Source of the DNA: Mytilus trossulus
Lineage: Eukaryota > Mollusca > Bivalvia > Mytilida > Mytilidae
Length of the DNA: 64,000 nt
NCBI RefSeq assembly: GCF_036588685.1
Contig: NC_086375.1
Location: 53,266,955 to 53,330,954 of the forward strand
Reading direction: 5' to 3'
The notes under the pieces were generated by a model. It saw only the letters and a list, made by a program, of their open reading frames with translations. It was not told the DNA's origin and did not search any database. Below, piece after piece: positions 18,963 to 29,600 of the stretch. A program made the translations under genes and the position numbers. The first letter of the stretch is position 1. The number at the start of each line of letters is the position of its first letter.

Positions 18963-19130
18963 ATTTCTTTGAATAAATAAAGGCAACAGTAGTATACCGC
19001 TGTTCAAAACTCATAAATCCATGGACAAAAAACAAAATCGGGGTAACAAACTTAAACTGTAGTAGTAGAGAAGTGAAATTTAATGTCAAATGCATTTTAA
19101 GAAAACGTTGGTTTAGGACATGTATAAAAT
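18963..19130 (-). repeat. Fragment of hammerhead-element flank
   Basis: 'aaaggcaacagtagtatacc' and 'gctgttcaaaactcataaat' are the reverse complement of the region just upstream of the plus-strand ribozyme at 22977. No ribozyme is left here. Confidence 0.55.
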
Positions 19131-19615
19131 AACAAACTTAGGCAAAACAATAAAAAATAATATATTCGCTGAGAAGGGTAAAATGTCTATGAAAATTGCA
19201 TATATTTTATAAAACCCAAAACCCTAACTTTACCCCTTTTTAACCCTAACCATAAAAAACAAAAGCACATATATGATTGATAAGTATGTCTATTATATCC
19301 GATCCCTCAAGTTTTATGGAAGAAGAGACATTTAATATGGAAAGAAGATCGAAAAAGCATTAAGGCTGAAAGAAATGTATGGTGAGAAAGTTGAGGTTTG
19401 TGCATGCAGTCGCATATAAGACGGTTGGGGAATTTGATTCCACATCGAAATGTAAAGATTGCCATCTATGGAATGAAATATTCGGGAGAGTAAACTTTGT
19501 TATTGCTATGATTTAACATATTCATCACATCATGAGTACTGATTAAAAGGGGAAATACGAAAATATTTATTAGAAGTTGTTAAAACAGTCAACTGCTAAC
19601 CAAACAAGTAGTTAT
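19131..19615. other. No gene recognised
   Basis: AT-rich, with nothing supported. Confidence 0.4.
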
Positions 19616-19760
19616 TATATAAAAATTGAGAATTTGAATGGGGGAATGCGTCAAAAACACAACAACCCGACGAAAGAACAGAAAACAGTCCAAGGCCACC
19701 AACACAATGAGAAAATATCGCACATGGTGGCAAGATTGAACTGGCTGCTAAACAAAATGT
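19616..19760 (-). mobile_element. 3'-end copy of the RT retroelement
   Basis: 'aaaattgagaatttgaatgg' and 'acaacaacccgac' match the terminal part of the element at 14190 (minus orientation), diverged and truncated. Confidence 0.6.
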
Positions 19761-19764
19761 ATAT

Positions 19765-20535
19765 TTAAAAGAAGAAAAAATGAAGTCAAAAAAGAATAAA
19801 TACATTTGTTGCAAAAGTTAAGTAATTAAAAATGCCGGTCTTTAAAGGTACTATAGAAAAAACGATAAGGACGAGATAACAATAATAACAGAGGCAAAAC
19901 AACATGTATTAAAAGGGGTAAGCAGGTTACCTAAAAATCAACTGTTGAATCAAGTTAGTGAAACGTTTAAGAAAGATAAAGAGTTTATGAATTTAAGGTA
20001 CATGAACAAACGAAAGCTGGAAAAAATTAATTGACTACCAGGAAAATAACATCGGATGCTGAAATGGATATCCAGACCTTTCTTTAGACATCACGAGAAC
20101 AAAAAGGAGGACGATAATCGATTAAAGGGGCTAAAAATAATGTGGTGTTACACTGCTTTTTGTAAAAATTATTTAGCCCATAATAAAGATGGCGATAAGA
20201 AAGATGGAGACCAGAATCCGGGAAATCAAATCAAAAAGACCGGGGGAAAATTTACTGAGCAGACATAAAAAAAGAGTGATTTGATTTTAAAGAAAATTAT
20301 AAACATGAACCTTAATATCAACAACTACATGCCATTATTATGTCCGGCTGGCAGTATGAAGACCTACCGATATGGATAATTGTTATCAATGTAAACTGAC
20401 TGTTTAAATGGGCAATACTATCAGTCGTACATCATAATTAAGGAGGTTGACCAACAGTGTACAGATAGGGTGACCCAGTGCTACCAAAGATGTGGATCAT
20501 GTAGTTCATAGAGAGAGTAGTAGGATACCTTGAAG
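19765..20535. other. No gene recognised
   Basis: One 70-residue Lys/Asp-rich frame (20056-20268) has no recognisable domain. No other support for a gene. Confidence 0.4.
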
Positions 20536-20653
20536 GCATAAAACTTTGCTTAGTGCTCTGAGCACAAAAATCATGCTCCAAACATGAAATCCAGCAATTT
20601 GATTGTCTGATTTTCGAGTCTTGAGTACAAAAATCATGCTCGAAAGTTTTATG
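20536..20653. repeat. Partly palindromic element
   Basis: The ends pair (GCATAAAACTTTGC with CGAAAGTTTTATG). Inside are two copies of 'acaaaaatcatgctc', each within its own 'gag...ctc' mini-hairpin, and a central 'caatttgattgtctgatttt'. It may be a decayed member of a foldback family. Confidence 0.5.
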
Positions 20654-20887
20654 ACCGTGAGGCCTGGCGAGTGTATTATAACCATTCGCGACTGCTTCAA
20701 TAGTAATAAATGAATACCTGGTATTCAATGGCTAAAAAAACTCACAAAAGGTGAACTTTATCAAACAATATTCAAGAAAATACCAAGTCCATAAGTACGA
20801 AGCATTCTTGAAAAGTTCATCAGGTGCTTAAAAATGAAAAACATCGAAACACAAGATACGTTTGTCCATTAGGATTAAATTTGTCTT

Positions 20888-21893
20888 TTGATAAAAGGAC
20901 GACGCCTGAAAAACGGCAGCACGGATACAGATCTAGTATCCCTTGCAAACAGTGGTATCATGTATCTCTTCAAAAGCATCGGAAATAAACTGATGGGTCA
21001 GCAGATTGAATACCTTAATGATCTATGTATACCTAGTACTAGTACTATCTTGGGGTTGTTTACTTATCCCGAAAACTTTGGCAAATTGCGAGGTCTCAAC
21101 CAATTGAGATATAAAGATTCTACGACTGATGTCGAAGCTAAAAACACTTCATTGACAGGTAGACATGGCTACATTATCGCAAAGTATCTACAACCAAATG
21201 AATGTTTTCATTCACAATTGTTTAAACAACATATTTGGTTTCGCGGAGGATCATGGCAAGATCATTTATGGACTCAACCGGCAAGTCAACGATAAAGCAA
21301 AACTTGTATTTAGTTATACTATTCTGGTTCGGCCTTCATGTGGTCCCTGCCAACGAAAAAAATATGAAACTATACAAATCAATCCAAAGCCAGACTAAAG
21401 TCATCTGTGGTTTCCGCATGAGATATGTCCCCAAAGTAGAGAATATAAGTCTGGTTATCGTTGTTAACTATTGACTTGGCGATTATCTGCCTAAAGTTGA
21501 CGGTCGCCTTCTAAAGAGAAAAAGAACGAGCAAGCAAACTCATAACGCAGTCATGTTTGGTCACTGCCAACTGCACAATATCCATTTCACCCTATAAATG
21601 CATAGCGTTATCCAGCCGTCGACTTCAACTCAACACCATTTTCATTAGTGCAAGTTTTCTAGAATGTACAAAGAAGCCGCCAGCGTGTTAATTAAGTTCT
21701 TCAACATGAATCTTCTCATTAGCAGTAATAAATTCAATCCCTAACACGTTTCAAACATTAACCCTTTGTTCGTCATCGCCAATCTGAAGAGTCAGTAGTT
21801 AGCATTGAAGGAAGGGTTAGGTTCAAGCACAATGCTCTAGCGGACCCTGAAGCTTTTGCACAGGTTATCTCAGATAGAGTTCTGCATGTCGAT
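20888..21893 (+). pseudogene. Frameshifted remnant of a virus-like or large-transposon protein
   Basis: Family-like segments occur in successive frames: TDLVSLANSGIMYLF and GLFTYPENFGKLRGLNQL (from 20888), then IFGFAEDHGKIIYGL (near 21228), then HVVPANEKNMKLYK (near 21338), then short pieces up to about 21890. From memory these resemble a protein recurrent in invertebrate genomes, which I associate with capsid-like genes of virus-derived elements; the name and function are uncertain. At least three frameshifts and several stops show it is dead. The longest single open stretch is 20888-21295. Confidence 0.38.
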
Positions 21894-21935
21894 ATAGTTA
21901 TCAAAGTTACCAAGATTATAAGATACGAGTCTTAC
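21894..21935 (-). repeat. Retrozyme tail fragment
   Basis: 'atagttatcaaagttaccaa' followed by 'gattataag' is the reverse complement of the 3' flank after the ribozyme in units 1 and 2. It abuts the end of the remnant above. Confidence 0.55.
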
Positions 21936-22234
21936 GAACATAAATGAATGTTGTCTTTAAAATTGACAATTATTACAAAAAATGTTATAAATACAGATCC
22001 TAAACATGGGTTCTCAATCATTGTGTCTTTTAACAACAGCAAAATTGATACCCGATTCAATCCATCTATAATCATTTATAAGATCTAAAGAGTTATGCAA
22101 TGGCTTTGATACACCTGGAGTCTTGCTAATCTTTTGCAAATATTCATGCAGAAAACAAAACCTTTTGTTATTCTACTGATAATGGTGGCACCTGGCTTAG
22201 TTTTGCTAGCCACAAAACCAGGTTCAATTAGTCA

Positions 22235-22675
22235 TCAAAGGTGCCAGGCTTATAAATGTATACGCCAGACGCGCGTTTCGTCTACATAAGACTCATCAGT
22301 GACGCTCAGATAAAAAAAGTGTGAAAGCCAAAAACAACTACCTATCTACAAAGTTGAAGAAAAAGTAAAAATCACCAAAATACCGAACTCCGAGGAAAAT
22401 TCAATCGTAAAGTCCTTTATCAAATGGCAAAATCAAATTAAAAAACACATCAAAACACCTGTCATATTCCTGACTTGGTACAGGCATTTTCAAAAGAAGA
22501 AAATGAAGGATTGAACATAGAGGACCCAAAATTCCTAAGAGTTGAGCCAAATACGGCGGAGGTAATCTATACTTGGGATAAGCACATCCTTAGTATTTCG
22601 ATTCATTTAAACTTTTGTAACCAGTAAGTTTATAAAAATGACCAAATAATTGATATTCATGTCAACCCACTATTT
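22235..22675 (-). mobile_element. Retrozyme-like element, minus strand
   Basis: Read on the minus strand: 'gttgacatgaatatcaatta' near 22660, 'cttatcccaagtatagatta', 'cgtatttggctcaac', an extra roughly 240-nt segment not present in the 3.2-kb copies (with 'tttgattttgccatttgata'), then an intact hammerhead and the 'aagcctggcacctttgatga' tail. It faces the plus-strand element at 22680. Confidence 0.65.
22262..22305 (-). ncRNA. Type I hammerhead ribozyme, copy 3, intact core
   Basis: On the minus strand: helix I GCGTCA (six pairs with TGGCGT, two of them wobbles), CTGATGA, stem II GTCT-TATGT-AGAC, GAAA, the 8-nt self-complementary ACGCGCGT as helix III, C as the cleavage base, then TGGCGT. All invariant core positions are present. 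With such a short, loop-less helix III, known type I hammerheads usually cleave as dimers. Confidence 0.85.
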
Positions 22676-22679
22676 GTTT

Positions 22680-23065
22680 TCTTAAAATAAATGTCCTGTT
22701 CCAAGTCAAGAAAATGGCAGTTGTTATCTTATAGTTCGTTTTTGTGTGTGTTACATCGTCTTTGGTCTTTTTTGCACTTTAGTGTTTCTTTTGTTTCGTT
22801 GTTTTTCTCTAATAATTGATGTGTTTCCCTCGGTTTTAGTTTGTAACCTGATTTGTTTTCTTTCAATCGATTTATGACTTTCGAACAGCGGTTAAGTACT
22901 GTTGCCTTATTTGGTTTGGTCCTCAATGCGCTTCAACTTCGTACTTTATTTGGCCTTTTAACATTTTTTTATTCGAGCGTCACTGATGAGTCTTCTGTAG
23001 ACGAAACGCGCGTCTGGGGTAAATATAAAATTTCATTCCTGGTATCTATAATGAGTTGATTTAGT
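22680..23065 (+). mobile_element. Hammerhead-bearing repeat, plus strand
   Basis: Starts near 'tgtcctgttccaagtcaag', runs through 'gtttccctcggttttagttt' and 'gaacagcggttaagtactgt', and ends with a hammerhead and 'ttcctggtatctataatgag'. Only the ribozyme and the tail resemble the 3.2-kb family; the body is a different mussel-type repeat. Body fragments lie at 16016 and 18963 (minus). Confidence 0.65.
22977..23020 (+). ncRNA. Type I hammerhead ribozyme, copy 4, intact core
   Basis: CTGATGA 22983-22989, stem II GTCT-TCTGT-AGAC, GAAA 23003-23006, ACGCGCGT helix III, cleavage base C at 23014. Helix I pairs GCGTCA with TGGGGT, with one G-G mismatch. The core is intact; the helix I mismatch may lower activity. 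Confidence 0.82.
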
Positions 23066-23196
23066 ATTGAACCAAACACTGGCTATTACTCTATCTAATA
23101 TCAACGGCGTGTTATAAAGACATTTGCATCTCATAAAACACCCCAATCAAAATTAACCTCAGTGCTATTTACAGTACAATAAAGGCATCAACCTTA

Positions 23197-23643
23197 AGCC
23201 TCGGTCACACCTTACCGGATAGCTCGAACGGACGACTAACGGATAACTTTTTTCCAATCCGTTCAACGTCCGTTAGACGTCCGTCCATCCGTTGCATGTC
23301 CGTTAATCGTACGTTTTTATCCGTCGACGTCCGTTCTGTCCGATGGAAAATTTTGAGCATGTTCAAAACTTTGAACGAACGTCCAACGGATAAGTGTATA
23401 GGTGTCCGTTTTATGCGTTACTCGTCCGTTGGATGTACGTTCGACATCCGTTCTGTCCGGTACGTGTTCGTTTCTCGTACATTGCATATCCAGTGTGTGT
23501 CCGTTATGCATCCAGTATACGTCCGTTTTATTCGATCAGTACATCAACGGACTCCCAACGGATAACAATTTTGTCAACGGACAACTTGTATTTTCATCCG
23601 TTAGGCGTCCGTTCGTGCTATCCGGTAAGGTGTGACCGAGGCT
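23197..23643. mobile_element. PIF/Harbinger-like MITE rich in GTCCGTT
   Basis: Terminal inverted repeats of about 27 bp (AGCCTCGGTCACACCTTACC, then GGATAGC) are perfect. The 3-bp TTA duplication (23194-23196 and 23644-23646) fits PIF/Harbinger. The interior is a loose array of GTCCGTT on the left and middle and AACGGA(C/T) on the right. Several overlapping open frames here come from this repetition. Confidence 0.85.
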
Positions 23644-23849
23644 TTAGCGAAAGCTATCGAGAAATTTTCTATGTCTACCCGGCATAGAATCAACACTGCT
23701 TGACTACAACAAAGAAATCTACATACACGATCTGACGTCAAGTAGTTACACAGAGAGGGTGAGACCATTGTGAACATCATTAGAACATCAACAGCATATC
23801 CATCAATAGTGATATCACCAATGCACGTGATAGCTATTACAACGGATAA

Positions 23850-24020
23850 CAGCAATCCACTATCTACAGTTTCAAACGGTTCACCTGGTATGAAAATCAA
23901 TCAAAACCTCGAAAACTTTGTCTGTTTACCGATCGTACTACTTTGACGGACCAAGATGGAACTCCAATCGATCTTAGAGGTGAACATTTAACAGTACATT
24001 TTCGTCTTCGTGATGAATAA
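23850..24020 (+). pseudogene. C-terminal remnant of a virus-like or transposon protein
   Basis: An open stretch after a stop at 23847 ends TDQDGTPIDLRGEHLTVHF then RLRDE and TAA at 24018-24020. I recall similar 'TDQ(D/N)G...LRGE' C-termini in invertebrate element proteins found with the family at 20888, so the two pieces may be one decayed element split by later insertions. This rests on memory only. Confidence 0.35.
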
Positions 24021-24649
24021 ACACCTTAAAGGGCGATAGTAGTACGATGGGATCAAAACAAAATATACAATAATTGAATGCTTGCCAGGTCATGAGATGT
24101 TATTGGTGTGAGTCAAAAATTGCTTCAGAATATGTTATATTGTGTTCAATCGATTAGAAGTTCAAATGTAAGCATCTCTCACGTTGGTCAGGTTGTAAAG
24201 TTTGCAGTAAACCGCTTGACAGTAGTGATTATTTTGTATCCGAACCATTTTACTCTAAAATGTTGTTGAACATTCATTAGAGAAAATTCACATAATTACA
24301 AACATCTTTATAATTACTAATATATAAAATCTAAATAGTTGATCATGAAATTTTTTGATAGTGGAAACGATAAACCTTAATCCTGATGTGCAACGGGTAG
24401 AAGTAAATTAACGATATTTGGATTATTCTGAAAAAAAACTGTTAAAAAACAAACTGGCTATATACTAAGTGCTGTAACATTACGACATGCACAAAGTAAG
24501 GTGGTTCGTGAAAATATGGATTGGAAATAAGCAAGTTGATCAGTTATGCCTTTTTTAAAATTGGACAAAATCGAGTTTCATAAAAAAAGAAATGTTTTTT
24601 TCTTCGTAAGGTATAAATAAATGAATCACCACACATGGTATAAAAAAGA

Positions 24650-25165
24650 GTTTAATGATACCAGAAGAACATTCAAACTCATAAGTCTAAAATAATCTTT
24701 TAGCATCCTGGCTTAAAAAGAAAAAAGATAAACAGACAAGCAAATGTACACAAAAAACACAACAACAAAAAACTGAATAAAGAACCACACGAACCCATTA
24801 GAAACTCGAGCTGATCTCATGTGCTCCTGAAGGGTATGCAGATCTGGCTCTACATGAGATAACCGTCGTGTTGCTCAAGCCCGGTATAACTAAGTCTAAT
24901 TCGGTAGGTCACATTCGTGAACAAGGGACGGGGTGTAGTTACAACATCAGGGACATATCCGATTATATACTCTGCATGCAGCGCTCCAGGAATATTACTA
25001 CACAGAAATGGAAAGTTCACTAGTAAGAAGTTGAAATCATCTCTTTTGTTGTAAAGTTTTGATTAATACCGACCGCCGTTATCAATTTTTGAATGTAAGT
25101 CAAGTTATGATGCAAACGACGGGATAGATGCGTTCCGTACAGTGATAATCTTTATTTTTTTAGTG
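24650..25165 (-). pseudogene. Decayed RT retroelement fragment
   Basis: The minus strand from about 25165 to 24930 encodes pieces such as ASYLDLHSKIDN, KLYNKRDDFNF and VNFPFLCSNIPGA across frame shifts. These match the region just before 'YGVYISQL' in the RT family seen at 14829. The 24650-24930 part is its non-coding 3' end ('gtgatctcatgtgctcctga' type). Stops and shifts show it is dead. Confidence 0.55.
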
Positions 25166-25169
25166 ATCG

Positions 25170-26430
25170 AACAACGTCTCGTCCTTTAGCTAAAAGTAAA
25201 GCTATATGATATTGCAAACTTTATAATTGACATAAGGTCAAGTGAACAAAATATACAGAAAGCACGCAAAGAATTGATGTCCAGTCAGCATCCGCTTCTC
25301 GCAATCTAATCTGTCTTAGAAACAAAAGATAGTGCTCACTCGGCAACATAAACAATAGATCGACAAGTTGTTAAAAAGTGGCAAAGGTGGTATGGTCTTG
25401 GAGCTGAGTGAAAAAAGAAAGAAAAAAAAGGTGAATGCCTACCCTATGAGACGGTTTGTCTATGAGAGCACGTCCCATGTTATATAGCAAAGAGTGTAAT
25501 GATGCATTTTGTGGTCAAGAAGAGTGAGCAAATTCACTGGTTTTAGTGTTTACCCCAAAGGTAGGCAATGTGTGTTGTGTGTTATGTGAAAGTTCGCTAA
25601 TACTCACATCACTCCGTTACGCTTCGTGATAATACCGAAATTATTGGGACACTAGCCTGAAAGAGAAATTGAAATACTAATTCGCCTTTGGAGCTAGTTT
25701 GCTTCAATTTTGTCAAAATAAGCTAACAAAACATCGCTGATGAAATATTCACTTGCAAGTGAATAATTTGACCTCATTGGATCTGTATGCATGTGAACTT
25801 CAATTTAACTCCTTAGCTAGATTTTTTTTACGCATGAATTAGTCATGTTCAAGTTTTAAATGGAGAAGAATGTCAACATTGAATGTGGAATAAGAGTAAA
25901 CCATTTGATTGCCTGATTCTATTCACACAAAATAATTCTTATACAGGTAACAACGATGCTTTAGATATTTTGAACCGAAAGCATGAAATCCAACAGACCG
26001 AGAAAAATTTAATTGCACGAGTTCGCTATCCTTTTTTTATGTTGTTAATTGTTTATTTTAGACTTTCCATACATTTGAAATACGTTCTGGTATCATGTTA
26101 TAAATCAAAAATAAGAATTTTAGTCAAATCGATGAACATGAATTTGACAGCAAGTACCCCTTCAAGTGCATTTTTTCGTGCAGAAATTCATATAAGCCTT
26201 TAAACGAAGATTTCACTTAAAGACTATAAATCTTTAATATATTTTATAATAATTGTAAGAAACTACAGACATATTTGATTCATATTTGTACCAGTTTATT
26301 GAAACTGGAAAACAATCATTTAATTATTCGGAAAAGAAAAACCTTCAGTACAATATTTATTGAAAAAAAATATGTTTTAGATATACATGAAATTATAACA
26401 GGTTAATTCTTTAAGGTGGACCACTTTTAC
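25170..26430. other. No gene recognised
   Basis: The 106-residue frame at 25883-26203 has no recognisable domain and unremarkable composition. No other signal. Confidence 0.4.
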
Positions 26431-26439
26431 CAAAAAATG

Positions 26440-26650
26440 GAAGAGGGTGTAAATTGGCCATTAACAACAGAAGAAAACTGTTCAACGCGACTACAGACTG
26501 CTCGCGCGCATTATACGGTGCGTATCACGAAAGCTGTACTGTAGTAAATACGAAACTGTTTGTAATTGACTTCCGTCCGCTGTTGAATTAATTTTACTCA
26601 CAACTAAATATTAGCATTTCCACTTCCGATATTTTGAAAGGTTTGTATTC
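26440..26650 (+). promoter_or_regulatory. Possible promoter or 5' non-coding exon of the FARP-like gene
   Basis: A short CpG-richer patch ('gactgctcgcgcgcattata', 'gtgcgtatcacgaaagc') stands out in AT-rich DNA where the transposon-dense left third gives way to quieter sequence. 'ttttgaaag|gtttgt' at about 26641 could be a donor. The first mapped FARP-like exon begins with UTR after an acceptor, so an upstream non-coding exon must exist; this is one candidate only. Confidence 0.25.
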
Positions 26651-26659
26651 TTCACGTTT

Positions 26660-29600
26660 ATTCATTACATTTTGCTCTATTTCTTAATTAAATTACATTG
26701 ACACGAATATGTTTAAATATTTGCCGAGAAAAAATAGTGAACCCACCGGTATTCGTACAATTAACAACAGGTCAGTCATGAACTCGAATGTGTCAACTTC
26801 TGCACAGCATTGTTATGGTTTGCAATGTTCATTGATGTTAAATATCATTTTATGTTAAAACTCTGATGTTCAAAGCAACCAAATGACATAATTCATACAC
26901 ATTTACCGTTCACTGACTGAATTTTATGATACAAATTTGATGTAAAATTTGTAATATCATTGAAAATAAAACCTGAATGAACTGCCTTTTTCATCAGTTC
27001 ATTTATATCATGCCTTCAAAAGTCCAAAGAAGTCAGAAGAGTCAATAAATTGATGTAAACATATACAAGCATATCATTTAATAGGTAGCAATATGCATAA
27101 TCTTCTTATCTGTCTTTTTTCCTGGAAATTTTTTACATCACAATGCAAATGTCATCATGTCACAATGGCCTATGACATGTTTTCCTCAAATGACCCCAAG
27201 TCAGGTCAACTAAGTCTAAGGTGCTTCATTTGTTCAATAGAATTTGAGAACTAGTCTATGCATACTTGATTACATGTGTCTCTAGGAATATGCCAAAGCC
27301 AGAAATAGATAAACGTCTAATTTCCTGCCTCCAGTCTGATCTCAAATATAAGTTTGATAGCTATAAACCTTATTTTTTTTTATTGCTTATCCAAAAAAAA
27401 AAAAGCAACATAAAATGTTTGAGCTAATTGTTCTGCATTTAACTTTGAAAAGTCTATGAATTCTATCATTTTTGCCTATTTCTCATGGATTATTCAATTT
27501 AATTTACAAAAAAATGTACATGACATTGAGCAAATTTAGTGAAAATATTGCCAGAACATTTGATATAAAACAAATTTTGTACTGTTATCCATATTAAAAT
27601 GATTTTTAGTGTAGTCGTGGAGGTTGGAGAGAAGGCATATGATTTTTCAGATTTTGTCAAGATAGAAAAATCCCATGTGACTAACCTTTTTTATGGCTTT
27701 TATTTATTCTCCAGACAAAAAACAAACATTATTTTTCAACTGAAATATAAAGTACAAGTAATGTAAATGTCAGCTGCCAGCTGGCTTTTTATTCTATAAA
27801 ATGATGTACTTTATCCAGGGTTTTCACTACAGATTTTTGAAGATGAGTACAAAGACTCACACCATTTTTGGCAAGTCCAACAGTGAGATGACACTTTGTC
27901 TTTGTTGAGAAACACTATGATTTATTATTTCAGTCCCCATAAAAAAATAAAGCAAGGAAATTAAATGAGATCCAATTTTAGTCATTTGTAAATTTTTGTT
28001 ATAAAATGAAGATACATGTAGATGTGCTCAGAATGAGACGACACAATATTTTACAATCTAGATGGACTCTGACACCAGTTTTGAAAATAATGGGAGGAAA
28101 GTAAGTAAACACAGATTTTCATCACATGGACTAGTCTTAGTGAGGACCTCTAATATTAATGTGTTTATATATATTATTAACTTTACATAGATTTGCACAA
28201 CTTCTTGGAAAAAGACTTTCAGACCCTTGCAGTAATAAATTTTAATAAATAAAAAAAATGTACAATGTATACATTGTATAAGCTTTTAAGATTTTTAAAA
28301 TACAGTTGTAGGATTTCCATGGGTTAAGAAATTTAAGTTCTACTAATATGCAGCTTTCAGTCTAATTTAGCTACAGAATGTGGACATGGTACAGTGCACA
28401 TTTATAAAATATATTCTGTCTTGAATTGATACACCATTCCCTTTCTTTTGATTATAAACTTTCATTTTAACCTTTTGGTAAACTTAAGCAACACACATGT
28501 AGCAGACACGGCAGTAAGGAAAGATACATGCAGAGATGCAAACACTTTTTTTTCCCTGTCAGACATTGGGGCCTTCATAGTACCAAGTTTTGCCAGACCC
28601 ATCACATTTCTGCCAGACCTCTATTTTCACTCAAAAATCAAATGAGACCCGCTTACAAATTTTCTCAGCCATGACATATTTCCTAAACTTACCAACTATG
28701 CTTAATAGACCTCCTTCCTGAAGAAAGAATTTCTAAAACCAGAAACATGAAGGAAATACGCAGAAGGGTTTGGGGCGTGATGGACATGGTACATGTATGA
28801 AAAGACTATCACTGGGCAGAAATACTGGTTCTTGAAGTTAGAAAAAGCGAGGGAACAGAAAATTTACCTTTATTTGAGATGATCACAAATTTATTAACAA
28901 AATACTCTACCAGGACAGACAGGGAATTAAGTTTTGGGGGACCCAAGAAGACTAGAATATTGCCAGCCATCAGGTCCTGCAAAGCAACAAGTTTTGCCTG
29001 ACCTGCAGAAATTCTGCCCCTCAGGTCTGACAGGGCTGACGATTAGTTGCATCTCTGTACATGTACAATTTATCTGAAGAATTGGTGCAAAAGTGAATGT
29101 AGCATGACGCCAGTAGATTTAGTTTGTACTGTTAAAAAAGAGACGAGATCAATGTAATGTATTGGATACACAAATCCCACTTATTTTGTTTTGAGTGTTT
29201 AATAAGTCGTTTGTCCATATATAAATACATGTTACTGTGTGTACATGTACAATATGCAATGCATGCATGTATAGAAATAACATTTATGTGACCTCAAATT
29301 AAATGAATCAACTATCCAGCATTAAGTATCTGTTTTGGCATAGCTTGCATTTTTTTGTTTTACAAAAAACTTGTATTTTAATTACCTTCATATTATATAT
29401 TGTGTGTTATTGATTAATGGGAAACAACTCTAGCAGACTTGATGCTAAATTGTGAATATGATATGTTGATTATAAAAAAAAAACCCAGATGATTATGACT
29501 TTTAAATGCCAAGGAAAATATACATGTAATACACAAAGAATAGGGTAAAATAATAACCTGTACCACAAGATTAAGGCAGCCCCAGGCTCTAAATAAGATA

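Noticed and set aside
23296..23900. Cluster of overlapping frames of 64-99 codons
   Set aside because: Reiterated GTCCGTT within the Harbinger-like MITE keeps several frames open.
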